DNA from: an uncultured Alistipes sp.
GTDB taxonomy: Bacteria; Bacteroidota; Bacteroidia; Bacteroidales; Rikenellaceae
Reading direction: 5' to 3'
Length of the DNA stretch: 57,679 bases
Assembly: GCA_948442615.1 (NCBI GenBank)
Contig: CAOJSG010000009.1
Span: 1-57,679 of the forward strand
Shown here: piece by piece, positions 1 through 7,855 of the stretch
How positions within the stretch are numbered: position 1 is the stretch's first letter
Layout of the letters: each line of letters starts with the position of its first letter
Made by a program: the position numbers and the translations under genes
Notes under the pieces: generated by a model
Told to the model about the DNA's origin: nothing
The model's input: the letters and a program-made list of their open reading frames with translations, nothing else
The model's database searches: none

Positions 1-276
1 CCCCGGGGAATCTTTACCGGGCGGGGTGGGGCGTGTTGGGCGCGGGGGGCGGGTTGGGGTTGTACGCGTCACTGGGACGCCCCCGAATTTCTTTTATCGG
101 TTCTGGCCGTGTGTGGGCGCCGGCCGATGCCATGAAGGGACCTTCTGTCTTGTCGGTGTCGGCCCATTCGCCGCAGGGTGCCTGGAACAGCCGCCGTCGC
201 GCCGACCAGTCCGTACGGAGCGGGACGTGCGCGGCGTGCGGGTCCGTCGCAGGCGGCGGGAAGGGGCGCCGCCGTG
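1..276. other. Non-coding edge region
   Basis: This GC-rich stretch follows the stop codon of the minus-strand porin gene. Open frames cross it on both strands but look like composition artefacts: they are arginine-rich, have no recognisable domain and no convincing promoter. No RNA gene or repeat was recognised. Confidence 0.4.
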
Positions 277-1296
277 TCAGAAGCGGCACACGAATTCGAC
301 GACGGCCTTGTCCCGTTCGGAGACCGCGGGAAGCGCGTCGGAACGGTAGAAATAGCGTTCGTAATTGAGGCGGATGTCGGCCTGGAGCCTTTTGCTTCCC
401 AGACTCAGCGTTACGCCTCCGGTCAGGCGGTGTCTTTCCGGGTCGTCGACCGTCAGCGCCCCCGTCTCGTCGCGCCGCCCCTTGCTGTGGTCGGACATGT
501 AGTCGTAGCGTCCCAGGAAGGAGACGGCGGAAAACAGCCTCCCGACCGGGAGCCGGTAGGCGGCGAACGCGTCTGCGGCGTTCACGGCGGGGAAGTCCCC
601 GCCGGCGTAGCGCTTGCGCAGATACTCCCCCTCCACGTGCCATCTCCCCGATTCGTAGTAGGCGCCCGCGTCGTACATGGCGACCTTCGTGTCGCCTGCG
701 TCGGCCCGCTGGTAGCCGGCCACCAGGCAGAGCCGCCGGGCGACGGTCGTCTGGACCTTGAACGAGTAGTTGTAGTCCCCCGTCCAGAAATCCTTCTGGC
801 CGGTCAGGCCGGAGCCGTTGAAGATGCCGGCCTCGAGCGTGAGCGGACACCGCCTGAAAAAGGTGCAGCTCACGGCGGCTCCCACGTCCCGGACGCTGCC
901 GACCTGCTTGGCGATGAACGACCGGTTGGCGAAATACTGCGCGTGCGGCGAACGGTGGGCGTCTATCGTGAACGGGACGCGCATCTGCCCGACGGTGAAT
1001 CGCAGCCCTTTCTTCGGCCGCAGCCGGACATAGGCGTCGAGCATCTTGATCGCCCCTTCGTCGGAGAGGTCGATTTCGGCCTTGTAATCCACGATCGGGA
1101 GCATCCGGCCCCCGATGCTTACCCGCGCGTTCCGGATCTCGAACCGGCCCTTGCCGGTTTGCGGCTGGTATTCGTATTTGGCCCGGATCGTGGCGTGCAC
1201 TTCGGGCCGGTGGCGGACCGAATCGGCCGCCTGCGCCTGCCGTATGCCGCCGATCAGCATCGTCGCGATCAGCGTGGCCCGAACGGAGCCCCTCAT
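277..1296 (-). CDS. Phosphate-selective porin O/P-like outer membrane protein
   Basis: The product is 339 residues and should form an outer membrane beta-barrel for anion, probably phosphate, entry. Residues 1-24 form a signal peptide ending in AQA. The mature part has the alternating aromatic/charged strands of the OprO/OprP family, including an early VRLRPKKGLRFTVGQMRVPF segment near residues 90-110, and it ends in a C-terminal phenylalanine (CRF) typical of barrels recognised by BAM. The start is the ATG at 1296, which overlaps the stop of the upstream PiT gene (ATGA), so the two genes are probably translationally coupled. The pairing with a phosphate transporter and a PhoB/PhoR-like system supports phosphate as the substrate, but the sequence does not prove selectivity. 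Confidence 0.8.
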   Translation of the reverse strand: MRGSVRATLIATMLIGGIRQAQAADSVRHRPEVHATIRAKYEYQPQTGKGRFEIRNARVSIGGRMLPIVDYKAEIDLSDEGAIKMLDAYVRLRPKKGLRFTVGQMRVPFTIDAHRSPHAQYFANRSFIAKQVGSVRDVGAAVSCTFFRRCPLTLEAGIFNGSGLTGQKDFWTGDYNYSFKVQTTVARRLCLVAGYQRADAGDTKVAMYDAGAYYESGRWHVEGEYLRKRYAGGDFPAVNAADAFAAYRLPVGRLFSAVSFLGRYDYMSDHSKGRRDETGALTVDDPERHRLTGGVTLSLGSKRLQADIRLNYERYFYRSDALPAVSERDKAVVEFVCRF

Positions 1297-3602
1297 GACT
1301 CGCACGCCTGCGGTACGGCCGCTGCCGCGCGGCGCCCCGGGATCGGACGGTCGGAGAACTCCGTATCGCGGAGCTTGGCGTAGGCCCGCAGGTACTTGCG
1401 CAGGTTCGACACCATCTCCCTCGTCTCCTGGAGCATGTTGAGGTAGACGTAGAGCACGGTCATCGTCGCCGGGTTGCCTTCGTGCAGGCGGCCGTGCAGT
1501 TTGTGGTACATGCCGGAGATCCGGTACTTGATCTCGTCGCAGCGGCGCCGCAGGGCCGGAATCGATTCGATCTCGGAGTTCCCGAGCATGGCCAGCGTAT
1601 CGTCGAACAGCGCGTTCACCTGCGTGCGCACCGTCTCGAATTCGGCGGCATGGTGCGGGGAGAGCGGCAGGAAGTTGTTCTCGACGTGCTCCTTGCAGAC
1701 CTCGTTGATGCGCCGCAGGTTGTAGAGGATCGATATGCAGCAGTTGTTGGCCAGATGGAACCAGGCGCTCTTCTCGATGGCTATTTCGCGATTCACCTTG
1801 CGCAGGCAGAGCGTCTCCTTCCGCCGGGCGTTTTTCAGCACGGCCTTCTGCCGGACCAGGTCGGCCTCCGCCTTGTCGAGCGTGCGCACCGCCTCGCGGA
1901 CGAAGGCGTCGGTGACCGTGCGGTAGCTTCCGGTCGCGAAGACGAGGAACCGGCGCTGCTGTTCGGTGATGTAGAGCAGCAGCAGGTTCCAGGTGCCGGA
2001 GTCGTCTTTCGAGGAGAGGATGCTCCGGAACAGCGCGTCGCCCGCCTCTTCGGTGCTTCGGGCGCGGAACCGGAGGTTGCTGCGGACGAGCAGGAAGACG
2101 GTCAGCGAGGCGAGCGCGAACATCGCCCAGCTGCCGCCGCGGTGCATGAGGAGGACGATGATTCCGGTCCCGATGAAGGCCACTCCGGCCGTGATGAACC
2201 AGCCTCCGATGACCGAAATCACCCCCGTGATCCGGAATACGGCGCTCTCGCGGCCCCAGGCGCGGTCGGCGAGCGACGTGCCCATCGCCACCATGAAGGT
2301 GACGAACGTGGTCGACAGCGGCAGCTTGAGCGAGGTGCCCAGTGCGATCAGGGCTCCCGCCAGAACGAGGTTCACCGAGCCGCGTATCAGGTCGAACGAG
2401 GCGCCCTGCTCCATGATGCTTTCGTCGACGTCGAAGCGTCTGTTGAACCAGCGGCGGAGGCGGCGGGGCGTCGCACGGCGGATCCAGGCGAAGACCGAAA
2501 GCGACCAGCGCACCAGGCGCCGGGCCAGCCGCGAGGAGCCGAACATCTCTTCTCCGGCGTTCTGGCTGCCCAGCCCGATTTCGGTTTTCGTGACGTTGCG
2601 GGCCTTTTTCGACGTGGCGAGCGAGAGCACCATGATCGCCCCCGCGCCGACGAGGAACCCGATCGGCGTGTCGGCCGGTCCGTTGAGCGAATCCATCAGA
2701 AAGCCGCGGGCATCGCCGGCGCCGTTCGCCAGGTAGTCCCGATAGGAGGCCAGCCCCGAGAGGGGCACGCCGATGAAGTTCACCAGGTCGTTGCCCGCGA
2801 ACGCCATGGCCAGGGCGAACGTGCCCATCAGGACCACGACCTTCAGCACGTTCACCCGCAGGGCGTGCAGCAGCTGCATGAGCACGGTGAAGCCGGCGAG
2901 GCATGCCCCGATGATCGGGAGCGTGCGGATCCGGATCCATTCTTTGACCTCCGGAGTCATGAACGTGAGGTCCTTGGCCCCTTTGATGAGCAGGAAGTAG
3001 ACGATCGCCGTGGCGCACAGTCCGCCGAAGATGCCGATTTTCCATTTCAGACGGCATTTGTAGTTGAAAGAGAAGATCGTGCGGGCGACGAACTGCACGA
3101 CCGTGCCGAAGAAGAAGGCGATGGCTACCGACAGGAAGATGCCCAGAATGACCGAAAGCGCCTTTTCGGTGTTCAACAGATCGCTCAGGCCGAGTCCGGT
3201 CGTGTCGGAGGCCAGCTTGAGCAGCGACACCACGAAGGTCGCGCCGAGCAGTTCGAATACCATCGACACCGTCGTCGAGGTGGGCATCCCCAGCGTGTTG
3301 AAGACGTCGAGCAGGATGACATCGGTCACCATCACCGCCATGAAGATGCAGATCAGGTCGTAGAACGAGAACTGTTCGGGGCGGAATATGCCGTGCCGTG
3401 CGATGTCCATCATGCCGTTGCTCATGGCCGCCCCGATGAACACGCCGACGGAGGCGACGAGCAGGATGCGTTTGAACGATGCCGCACGGGAGCCGATGGC
3501 GGAGTTGAGGAAATTCACGGCGTCGTTGCTCACGCCGACCGAGAGGTCGAAGATCGCCAGCAGGAAGAGGAAGCCGACCGTGCACAGAAACAGAATGTCC
3601 AT
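1293..3602 (-). CDS. PiT-family inorganic phosphate transporter with C-terminal PhoU-like region
   Basis: This 769-residue inner membrane protein should import phosphate using an ion gradient. The N-terminal half carries the duplicated PiT signature: GVSNDAVNFLNSAIGS near residues 23-38 and a related AGNDLVNFIGVPLSG segment around residue 270. A further membrane block around 370-480 includes LSTTFVTFMVAMGTS. About 250 soluble, mostly helical residues follow (roughly 510-760), resembling the PhoU/DUF47 helical bundle seen in long Bacteroidetes PiT proteins. It is first in a two-gene unit with the porin (4-base overlap). A PHO-box-like repeat array lies just upstream. Annotation as a phosphate transporter is secure; the role of the C-terminal bundle is inferred. 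Confidence 0.9.
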   Translation of the reverse strand: MDILFLCTVGFLFLLAIFDLSVGVSNDAVNFLNSAIGSRAASFKRILLVASVGVFIGAAMSNGMMDIARHGIFRPEQFSFYDLICIFMAVMVTDVILLDVFNTLGMPTSTTVSMVFELLGATFVVSLLKLASDTTGLGLSDLLNTEKALSVILGIFLSVAIAFFFGTVVQFVARTIFSFNYKCRLKWKIGIFGGLCATAIVYFLLIKGAKDLTFMTPEVKEWIRIRTLPIIGACLAGFTVLMQLLHALRVNVLKVVVLMGTFALAMAFAGNDLVNFIGVPLSGLASYRDYLANGAGDARGFLMDSLNGPADTPIGFLVGAGAIMVLSLATSKKARNVTKTEIGLGSQNAGEEMFGSSRLARRLVRWSLSVFAWIRRATPRRLRRWFNRRFDVDESIMEQGASFDLIRGSVNLVLAGALIALGTSLKLPLSTTFVTFMVAMGTSLADRAWGRESAVFRITGVISVIGGWFITAGVAFIGTGIIVLLMHRGGSWAMFALASLTVFLLVRSNLRFRARSTEEAGDALFRSILSSKDDSGTWNLLLLYITEQQRRFLVFATGSYRTVTDAFVREAVRTLDKAEADLVRQKAVLKNARRKETLCLRKVNREIAIEKSAWFHLANNCCISILYNLRRINEVCKEHVENNFLPLSPHHAAEFETVRTQVNALFDDTLAMLGNSEIESIPALRRRCDEIKYRISGMYHKLHGRLHEGNPATMTVLYVYLNMLQETREMVSNLRKYLRAYAKLRDTEFSDRPIPGRRAAAAVPQACES

Positions 3603-3630
3603 AGATTGCTTGTTGGGTTTTTTGACGCCT

Positions 3631-3638
3631 CAAAGTAA
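3631..3638 (-). promoter_or_regulatory. Candidate -7 element for the PiT-porin unit
   Basis: On the minus strand this reads TTACTTTG, one mismatch from the Bacteroidetes TAnnTTTG element, about 30 bases before the PiT start. The region where -33 would lie is occupied by the PHO-like repeats, as expected for an activator-dependent promoter. The assignment is tentative. Confidence 0.4.
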
Positions 3639-3648
3639 GCGGACGGAC

Positions 3649-3676
3649 ATTTCATAAATGTTTCACGGCGTTTAAT
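3649..3676. promoter_or_regulatory. PHO-box-like 11-bp direct repeats upstream of PiT
   Basis: Plus-strand positions 3649-3666 read ATTTCATAAATGTTTCAC, matching 14 of 18 positions of the E. coli PHO box CTGTCATAAATCTGTCAC. TTTCAT begins at 3650, TTTCAC at 3661 and TTTAAT at about 3671, giving three half-sites spaced 10-11 bp apart. The array sits where the -33 region of the PiT promoter should be. A PhoB-like regulator is encoded next door. Binding is inferred. Confidence 0.5.
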
Positions 3677-3746
3677 TTTCGATGAAAGGTCGCCCCGGGC
3701 CGATGCCGGCGGATGTTCGTACGCCTGTTCCGCGGGCGCTCCCGGC

Positions 3747-3896
3747 TGCGCCGGCCTGTCTCGGGGCGGACTTTCGCCGGGCTGCGGGCTGTCGGGGCGG
3801 CGATGAGGCTGCGTTGGGGCGGTGCTGCGGTTGCGAGGACCGCTTCGAGGTTGCGCCGGACTGTTCCGGGCGGACTTTCGCCGGGCTGCGTGCCGT
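3747..3896. repeat. Imperfect direct repeat, two copies of about 45 bp
   Basis: The core GGGCGGACTTTCGCCGGGCT plus TGC-G continues identically for 23 bases at 3764-3786 and 3868-3890, offset by 104 bp. Similarity extends outward: TGCGCCGG begins at 3747 and 3852, and both copies end near GCTGCG-GC. It lies in the non-coding gap between the kinase and PiT genes. No protein or RNA explains it. Confidence 0.6.
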
Positions 3897-3995
3897 GGGC
3901 CGTATCGGTATTTTCTCCCGTGCGGTGTGCGGCGTACGGGACGTCCGACATGCGTCCGGGTTGCGGCGGAGCGGCGGGCGCCTGCTCCGTGCCGA

Positions 3996-5429
3996 TCATT
4001 TGCGGCTCAGCGTAAGATAGAATACCAGACCGCCTCCGGGCCGGTTCTCCACCGTGATGTCGCCGCCGTGCCACAGGACGGCGTTCCTGACGATGGACAG
4101 CCCCAGCCCCGTCCCTCCGGCCTGCCGCGAACGGCCTTTGTCGACCCGGTAGAACCGTTCGAAGAGCCGCGGCAGGTGCTCTTCGGCCACTCCGCAGCCG
4201 TCGTCGTCGACCGACAGCGCGACCGTCTCGTCGTCCGACGCGACCGTGCGGATGGCGATCCGGCTGCATCCCGAATAGGCCAGCGCGTTGTCGAGCAGGT
4301 TGCGGAAGACGGATGCCAGCAACGCGGCATTGCCCGCGATGCGGAGCGGTTCGGTGACGGCGTTCACGATTCCGATCCCCCGGTTCTGGGCCGTCGGGGC
4401 GAAATCGTCGCACACCTCGGCGACGATCTCCCGCAGGTCGACCTCGCTCTTTCCGATCGCTTCGCCTCCGTCCTCCATGCGGGTGATCAGCGCCACGTCG
4501 TTCAGCAGGTTCGTCAGACGTTCGCTGTTGGCGTAGCAGCGGGCCATGAATTCGTCCCGTCTCTCCGGCGCGAGGTCCTTGTGGACCATCAGCGTTTCGA
4601 GGCACGCGCGCATCGCCGCCACCGGGGTCTTGAGTTCGTGGTTGATGTTGTTCGTGAGCTGCCGTTTGATCCGGATCCGCTCCTGCTCCGCGTGCAGGGC
4701 GAGGCGATGTTCGCGGTCGCGGTCGGTGACGGCCTGCTGGAGCTGTGCGTAGAGCCGCACGATGTGGTTGGATATGTCGCCCAGTTCGTCGTGCGGAAAG
4801 GGCTCGGTGTCGAAGATGCGCTCTCCGCATTCGGCCTTTTCGGCGAAGCGGTTGAGCCGCGAGATGTGGAGTCCCACCCGGCGCGTGGCGAAATACCCCA
4901 GCAGGCTCATCGCGGTCGTCACTCCGATCATGAACCAGAGGAATCCGTAGTCGGCGCGGAGCAGCACCCGGAGCGATACGGAATAGGGTACGGCCGTGCG
5001 GACGATCCGGTTCCCGCCCCTGCGCGCCGAATAGAAATAGGTCTGGCCCGTGCTTTCGCTGTGCCGCCGGATGGTGTATCCCGATCCGTTTCTGAGAGCT
5101 TCGGCGATCTCCGTCCTTTCGAGATGGTTCTTCGCCGGCAGCGAATCGAGCGAATTGTCGTAGATGACACGCCCCCGCAGATCGATCACGCTGATCCGCA
5201 GCCCCTCTATCGGCGGCAGTTCGCCGAGGTGCGCCACGGTGTCGCTTTGCCCGATGGCCTCGAGCAGCGATTCGTTGAGCATCTGCAAGCGGATGTTCAG
5301 CTCCTCGGCCTTGAACCGCCGTTCGCGGTGATACTGGAACGCCGCGAAACAGAGCACCATCGACCACAGACAGGCGATCAGCCACAGAAACAGCCTGCGG
5401 TGGTAGGTCGGTTTACTCCATGAAGCCAT
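3996..5429 (-). CDS. Sensor histidine kinase, PhoR-like
   Basis: This 477-residue membrane kinase should autophosphorylate on histidine and phosphorylate the response regulator encoded just upstream. TM helices lie near residues 13-32 and 161-181, flanking a periplasmic domain of about 125 residues, followed by a HAMP-like linker. The H-box NHELKTPV places the phospho-acceptor at His264. The ATPase domain shows the N-box NLLDNA (377-382), G1 DDDGCGV (408-414), FERFYRVD (423-430) and G2 GGTGLGLSIV (438-447). Its start overlaps the 3' end of the regulator gene by 17 bases, so they form one operon. The stimulus is not visible, but neighbouring phosphate genes and PHO-like repeats suggest phosphate limitation. 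Confidence 0.88.
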   Translation of the reverse strand: MASWSKPTYHRRLFLWLIACLWSMVLCFAAFQYHRERRFKAEELNIRLQMLNESLLEAIGQSDTVAHLGELPPIEGLRISVIDLRGRVIYDNSLDSLPAKNHLERTEIAEALRNGSGYTIRRHSESTGQTYFYSARRGGNRIVRTAVPYSVSLRVLLRADYGFLWFMIGVTTAMSLLGYFATRRVGLHISRLNRFAEKAECGERIFDTEPFPHDELGDISNHIVRLYAQLQQAVTDRDREHRLALHAEQERIRIKRQLTNNINHELKTPVAAMRACLETLMVHKDLAPERRDEFMARCYANSERLTNLLNDVALITRMEDGGEAIGKSEVDLREIVAEVCDDFAPTAQNRGIGIVNAVTEPLRIAGNAALLASVFRNLLDNALAYSGCSRIAIRTVASDDETVALSVDDDGCGVAEEHLPRLFERFYRVDKGRSRQAGGTGLGLSIVRNAVLWHGGDITVENRPGGGLVFYLTLSRK

Positions 5430-6111
5430 AGCCGTAACCCGTGCGGGTCGCGATGAGTTTTCCGTATTCGCCGAGTTTGGCGCGCAGGCGCGTGATGTTT
5501 ACGTCCACCACGCGGTCGAGCACCCTCACCTCGTCGGGCCAGATGCGGGCGATGATCTCCTCGCGGGAGAATATCTGTCCGCGATGCCCGAGCAGCAGCG
5601 CCAGGATCTCGAACTCTTTGCGCGGCATCCGTATCTCCTGTCCGTCGAGGCGGCACTGCTTGCTGTGCAGATCCACCGCCAGTCCGCCGCAGACGAGCGT
5701 CGCCGCGCCGTTCGCTCCGGACGGCGCTTGCGGCCGGCCGGCTCTGCGCAGGACGGACCGGACCCGGGCGAGGAGGTTTCTGATCGAATAGGGTTTGGCG
5801 ATGTAGTCGTCCGCGCCCAGATCGAGGCCGGCGACCATCTCCTCCTCCCCGTCCCTGGCCGTGCAGAAGATGATGGGGACGGATGCGGTGGCCTTGTTGT
5901 TCCGGACGATGCGCGCCATCTGGATTCCGCTGATTTCGCCCATCATGATGTCGAGCAGAATGAGCGAATACGCCCGCAGGTCGAGGGCCAGGGCCTCTTC
6001 GGCGCTGCAGGCGACGTCGACGGCATAGCCCGCCTCCTCCAGGTTGAAGCGGAGCACTTCGCAGAGTGTCTCTTCGTCGTCGACGACCAGTATCCTGATT
6101 CCGGGTTCCAT
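5413..6111 (-). CDS. OmpR/PhoB-family response regulator
   Basis: The product is 232 residues, with a receiver domain (about 1-120) and a C-terminal winged-helix DNA-binding domain (about 133-230). The receiver has the acidic pair D11-D12, phospho-acceptor D54 in LLDIMM, and conserved K106 in YIAKPYS. The effector domain has the usual EFEILALL, REEIIARIW and VDVNITRLR elements of the family. It is first in an operon with the kinase. A TAnnTTTG promoter and 11-bp repeats lie upstream. A PhoB role fits the adjacent PiT-porin unit, but PhoB cannot be told from other OmpR-type regulators by sequence alone. Confidence 0.88.
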   Translation of the reverse strand: MEPGIRILVVDDEETLCEVLRFNLEEAGYAVDVACSAEEALALDLRAYSLILLDIMMGEISGIQMARIVRNNKATASVPIIFCTARDGEEEMVAGLDLGADDYIAKPYSIRNLLARVRSVLRRAGRPQAPSGANGAATLVCGGLAVDLHSKQCRLDGQEIRMPRKEFEILALLLGHRGQIFSREEIIARIWPDEVRVLDRVVDVNITRLRAKLGEYGKLIATRTGYGYGFME

Positions 6112-6140
6112 CGTTTTCGGGGAGATCCTTAATCCGCCGG

Positions 6141-6148
6141 CAAAAATA
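6141..6148 (-). promoter_or_regulatory. Promoter -7 element for the two-component operon
   Basis: The minus strand reads TATTTTTG, an exact TAnnTTTG match about 30 bases before the regulator start. No clear TTG was seen at -33. Confidence 0.55.
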
Positions 6149-6185
6149 GTCGAAATAGCGCAGGCGTGCGTGGCGTGCGGCGAAG

Positions 6186-6203
6186 TTTAATGAAAATTTA
6201 ACA
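6186..6203. promoter_or_regulatory. 11-bp direct repeat upstream of the response regulator
   Basis: TTTAATG (6186-6192) and TTTAACA (6197-6203) are spaced 11 bp apart, the geometry of PhoB half-sites. They resemble the third half-site (TTTAAT) of the array before PiT. The site lies about 40-55 bases upstream of the -7 element, so autoregulation is possible but inferred. Confidence 0.4.
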
Positions 6204-6431
6204 ACCCTGCCGGAGCGGGCGCCGTAGGGCCGCCGCGGCCCGCACCGGCCGCCGCTCCGTACGTCCTGCGACGGGCTCCCGCCGTCCGGTGCGGATCCGT
6301 CCGCGACGTACTTTTTTCGGGTGCGGATCCGTTCTGTTACCGGCGCGGGCGAAGTGCGGCCGGCGGACGACGCACGGCCGGCCGGGAACCGGAGGCCTGC
6401 TTCCATCTGCCTCGCATCCGCCCCGCCGCCG

Positions 6432-6439
6432 TATTTTTG
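6432..6439 (+). promoter_or_regulatory. Promoter -7 element for the metal efflux permease
   Basis: TATTTTTG matches TAnnTTTG exactly and lies about 20 bases before the permease start codon, implying a short leader. No TTG was found 19 bases upstream. Confidence 0.5.
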
Positions 6440-6459
6440 CAATCGAAACCGATCGAACC

Positions 6460-7686
6460 ATGATGGACCTGCTGAACTCATTGCTTTTCATGCTCAACGC
6501 GATGTCGCCGTACATCCTGACGGGCTTTCTGATCGCGGGCGTCATGCACGCGTTCATTCCGCAGCGGACCTTCGCGCGGCATTTGTCGGGCTCCGGTCCG
6601 AAGTCGGCGGTCAAGGCCGCGCTGATCGGCATCCCGCTGCCGCTGTGCTCCTGCGGCGTATTGCCCGCTGCGGTGGCCATGCGCCGGAACGGAGCCTCGC
6701 GGGCCGCTTCGACCTCGTTTCTGATCTCCACGCCGCAGACCGGCGTGGACAGCATCGCCGCGACGTGGTCGCTGCTGGGGCCGGCTTTCGCCGTCATACG
6801 TCCGGTCGCCGCGCTGACGACCGCCGTACTGGGAGGCATGGCCGTCGGCAGGACGGAAAAGGGGCAGGAGAACGAAGCCTGCGGCCGCGCGGCCGCGGAA
6901 CCGGCGTCGGCGCCGAAATCGTTCGTCGGCAAGTGTCTCGACGCGCTGCGCTACGGATTCGTCGATCTCGTGGGCGGCATCGGAGGCTGGCTGGTCGCGG
7001 GGCTGCTCGTCGCCGCCCTGATAACGGTCTACGTGCCGGACGATCTCTTCGCCGCATTCGGCGGCCGGCCGCTGCTGTCGATGCTCGTCGTGCTGCTCGT
7101 CGCCATCCCGATGTACGTGTGTGCGACCGGTTCCATTCCGATCGCCATGTCGCTGATCCTCAAAGGACTTTCGCCCGGCACGGCTTTCGTCCTTCTCATG
7201 GCGGGGCCGGCTGCGAATTTCGCCTCCTTTACGCTGATCGCACGGGAGATGGGGCGGAAGGCGGCCGCTGTCTATCTGGCGTCGATCGTCGCCGGAGCCG
7301 TTGCGTTCGGCCTCGCCATCGATTATCTGCTGCCCGCCGCCTGGTTCGGCCGGATCTCCGCGCAGACCGGTGCCTGCCACGACGCCGGCGCCGGCCCGTT
7401 CTCCTACCTCTGTTCGGCGCTGCTCGTCGGACTGCTGCTCGCCGCGTTCGTCAAAAGGCGCGTCGGACGTCGGACCGGCCGTACGGCGACGACCCGGGAG
7501 TACCGGATCGAAGGGATGCGTTGCGCGCATTGCCGGGCGACCGTCGAGCAGCATATCGGTGCGGTAAAGGGGGTCGAGCGGGTTCGCGTGGATCTTTCGA
7601 CCGGAATCGCCGCCGTCGAGGGCCGGCACGATGCCGCGGCCGTCGTCGCTGCGGTCCGGAGTGCCGGGTTCGACGTCGGACGGTAG
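6460..7686 (+). CDS. Permease (SO_0444/DUF318-type Cu/Zn efflux) with C-terminal HMA domain
   Basis: This 408-residue polytopic membrane protein is predicted to export soft metal ions. The permease region (about 1-335) contains the family cysteine motif PLCSCGVLP (C63, C65) in one membrane segment, a second CATGSIP motif (C221), and a hydrophilic loop at about 130-155. Residues 346-408 form a heavy-metal-associated domain with the metal-binding GMRCAHC motif (C355, C358), which could hand metal to the permease. The start is ATG 6460; ATG 6463 is equally possible. It is a single gene with its own promoter, ending against a hairpin shared with the converging HAD gene. The metal is not determinable from sequence. 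Confidence 0.82.
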   Translation: MMDLLNSLLFMLNAMSPYILTGFLIAGVMHAFIPQRTFARHLSGSGPKSAVKAALIGIPLPLCSCGVLPAAVAMRRNGASRAASTSFLISTPQTGVDSIAATWSLLGPAFAVIRPVAALTTAVLGGMAVGRTEKGQENEACGRAAAEPASAPKSFVGKCLDALRYGFVDLVGGIGGWLVAGLLVAALITVYVPDDLFAAFGGRPLLSMLVVLLVAIPMYVCATGSIPIAMSLILKGLSPGTAFVLLMAGPAANFASFTLIAREMGRKAAAVYLASIVAGAVAFGLAIDYLLPAAWFGRISAQTGACHDAGAGPFSYLCSALLVGLLLAAFVKRRVGRRTGRTATTREYRIEGMRCAHCRATVEQHIGAVKGVERVRVDLSTGIAAVEGRHDAAAVVAAVRSAGFDVGR

Positions 7687-7735
7687 CCGCCGGGTCCGAA
7701 CCCGTTCCGGCCGCCGGTCGGCGCGGTGCATCGGC

Positions 7736-7758
7736 CGGCGCCGGACGTTCCGGCGCCG
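7736..7758. terminator. GC-rich hairpin after the permease gene
   Basis: A 10-bp stem (7736-7745 with 7749-7758) closes a 3-base CGT loop. There is no U-tract. It may aid termination together with the larger hairpin just downstream. Confidence 0.4.
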
Positions 7759-7796
7759 CAGGCTCCGCCTCCGTGCCGCTCGTGCGGCGGTGGCGA

Positions 7797-7837
7797 AACG
7801 GGCCGGGAGAGTCTCGAAAAGACTCTCCCGGCCCGTT
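7797..7837. terminator. Bidirectional terminator hairpin between converging genes
   Basis: A perfect 17-bp stem (7797-7813 with 7821-7837) has a 7-base loop TCGAAAA. It lies between the permease (plus) and HAD phosphatase (minus) stop codons, so it can serve both. No long U-run follows in either direction. Confidence 0.75.
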
Positions 7838-7855
7838 CGTCCGTCGTGCTGTGAT

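Larger units (their letters stand above)
3603..3995. other. Intergenic region with PHO-like sites and a GC-rich direct repeat
   Basis: The 393 bases between the histidine kinase stop and the PiT start hold the probable PiT promoter and an 11-bp repeat array near 3649-3676. An imperfect direct repeat follows, whose 23-base perfect core occurs at 3764-3786 and 3868-3890. Short open frames here are arginine-rich and show no recognisable domain. Confidence 0.5.
6112..6459. other. Divergent intergenic region between response regulator and permease
   Basis: This 348-base region carries a minus-strand promoter at 6141-6148, an AT-rich patch with 11-bp repeats at 6186-6203, a GC-rich middle with no recognisable feature, and a plus-strand promoter at 6432-6439. 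Confidence 0.5.

Noticed and set aside
277..3633. A minus-strand open frame of over 1100 codons spanning porin and PiT genes
   Set aside because: Only its last part (the 339-residue porin, start at 1296) has a signal peptide and family motifs. The rest is Arg/His-rich and out of frame with the PiT gene, a by-product of high GC.
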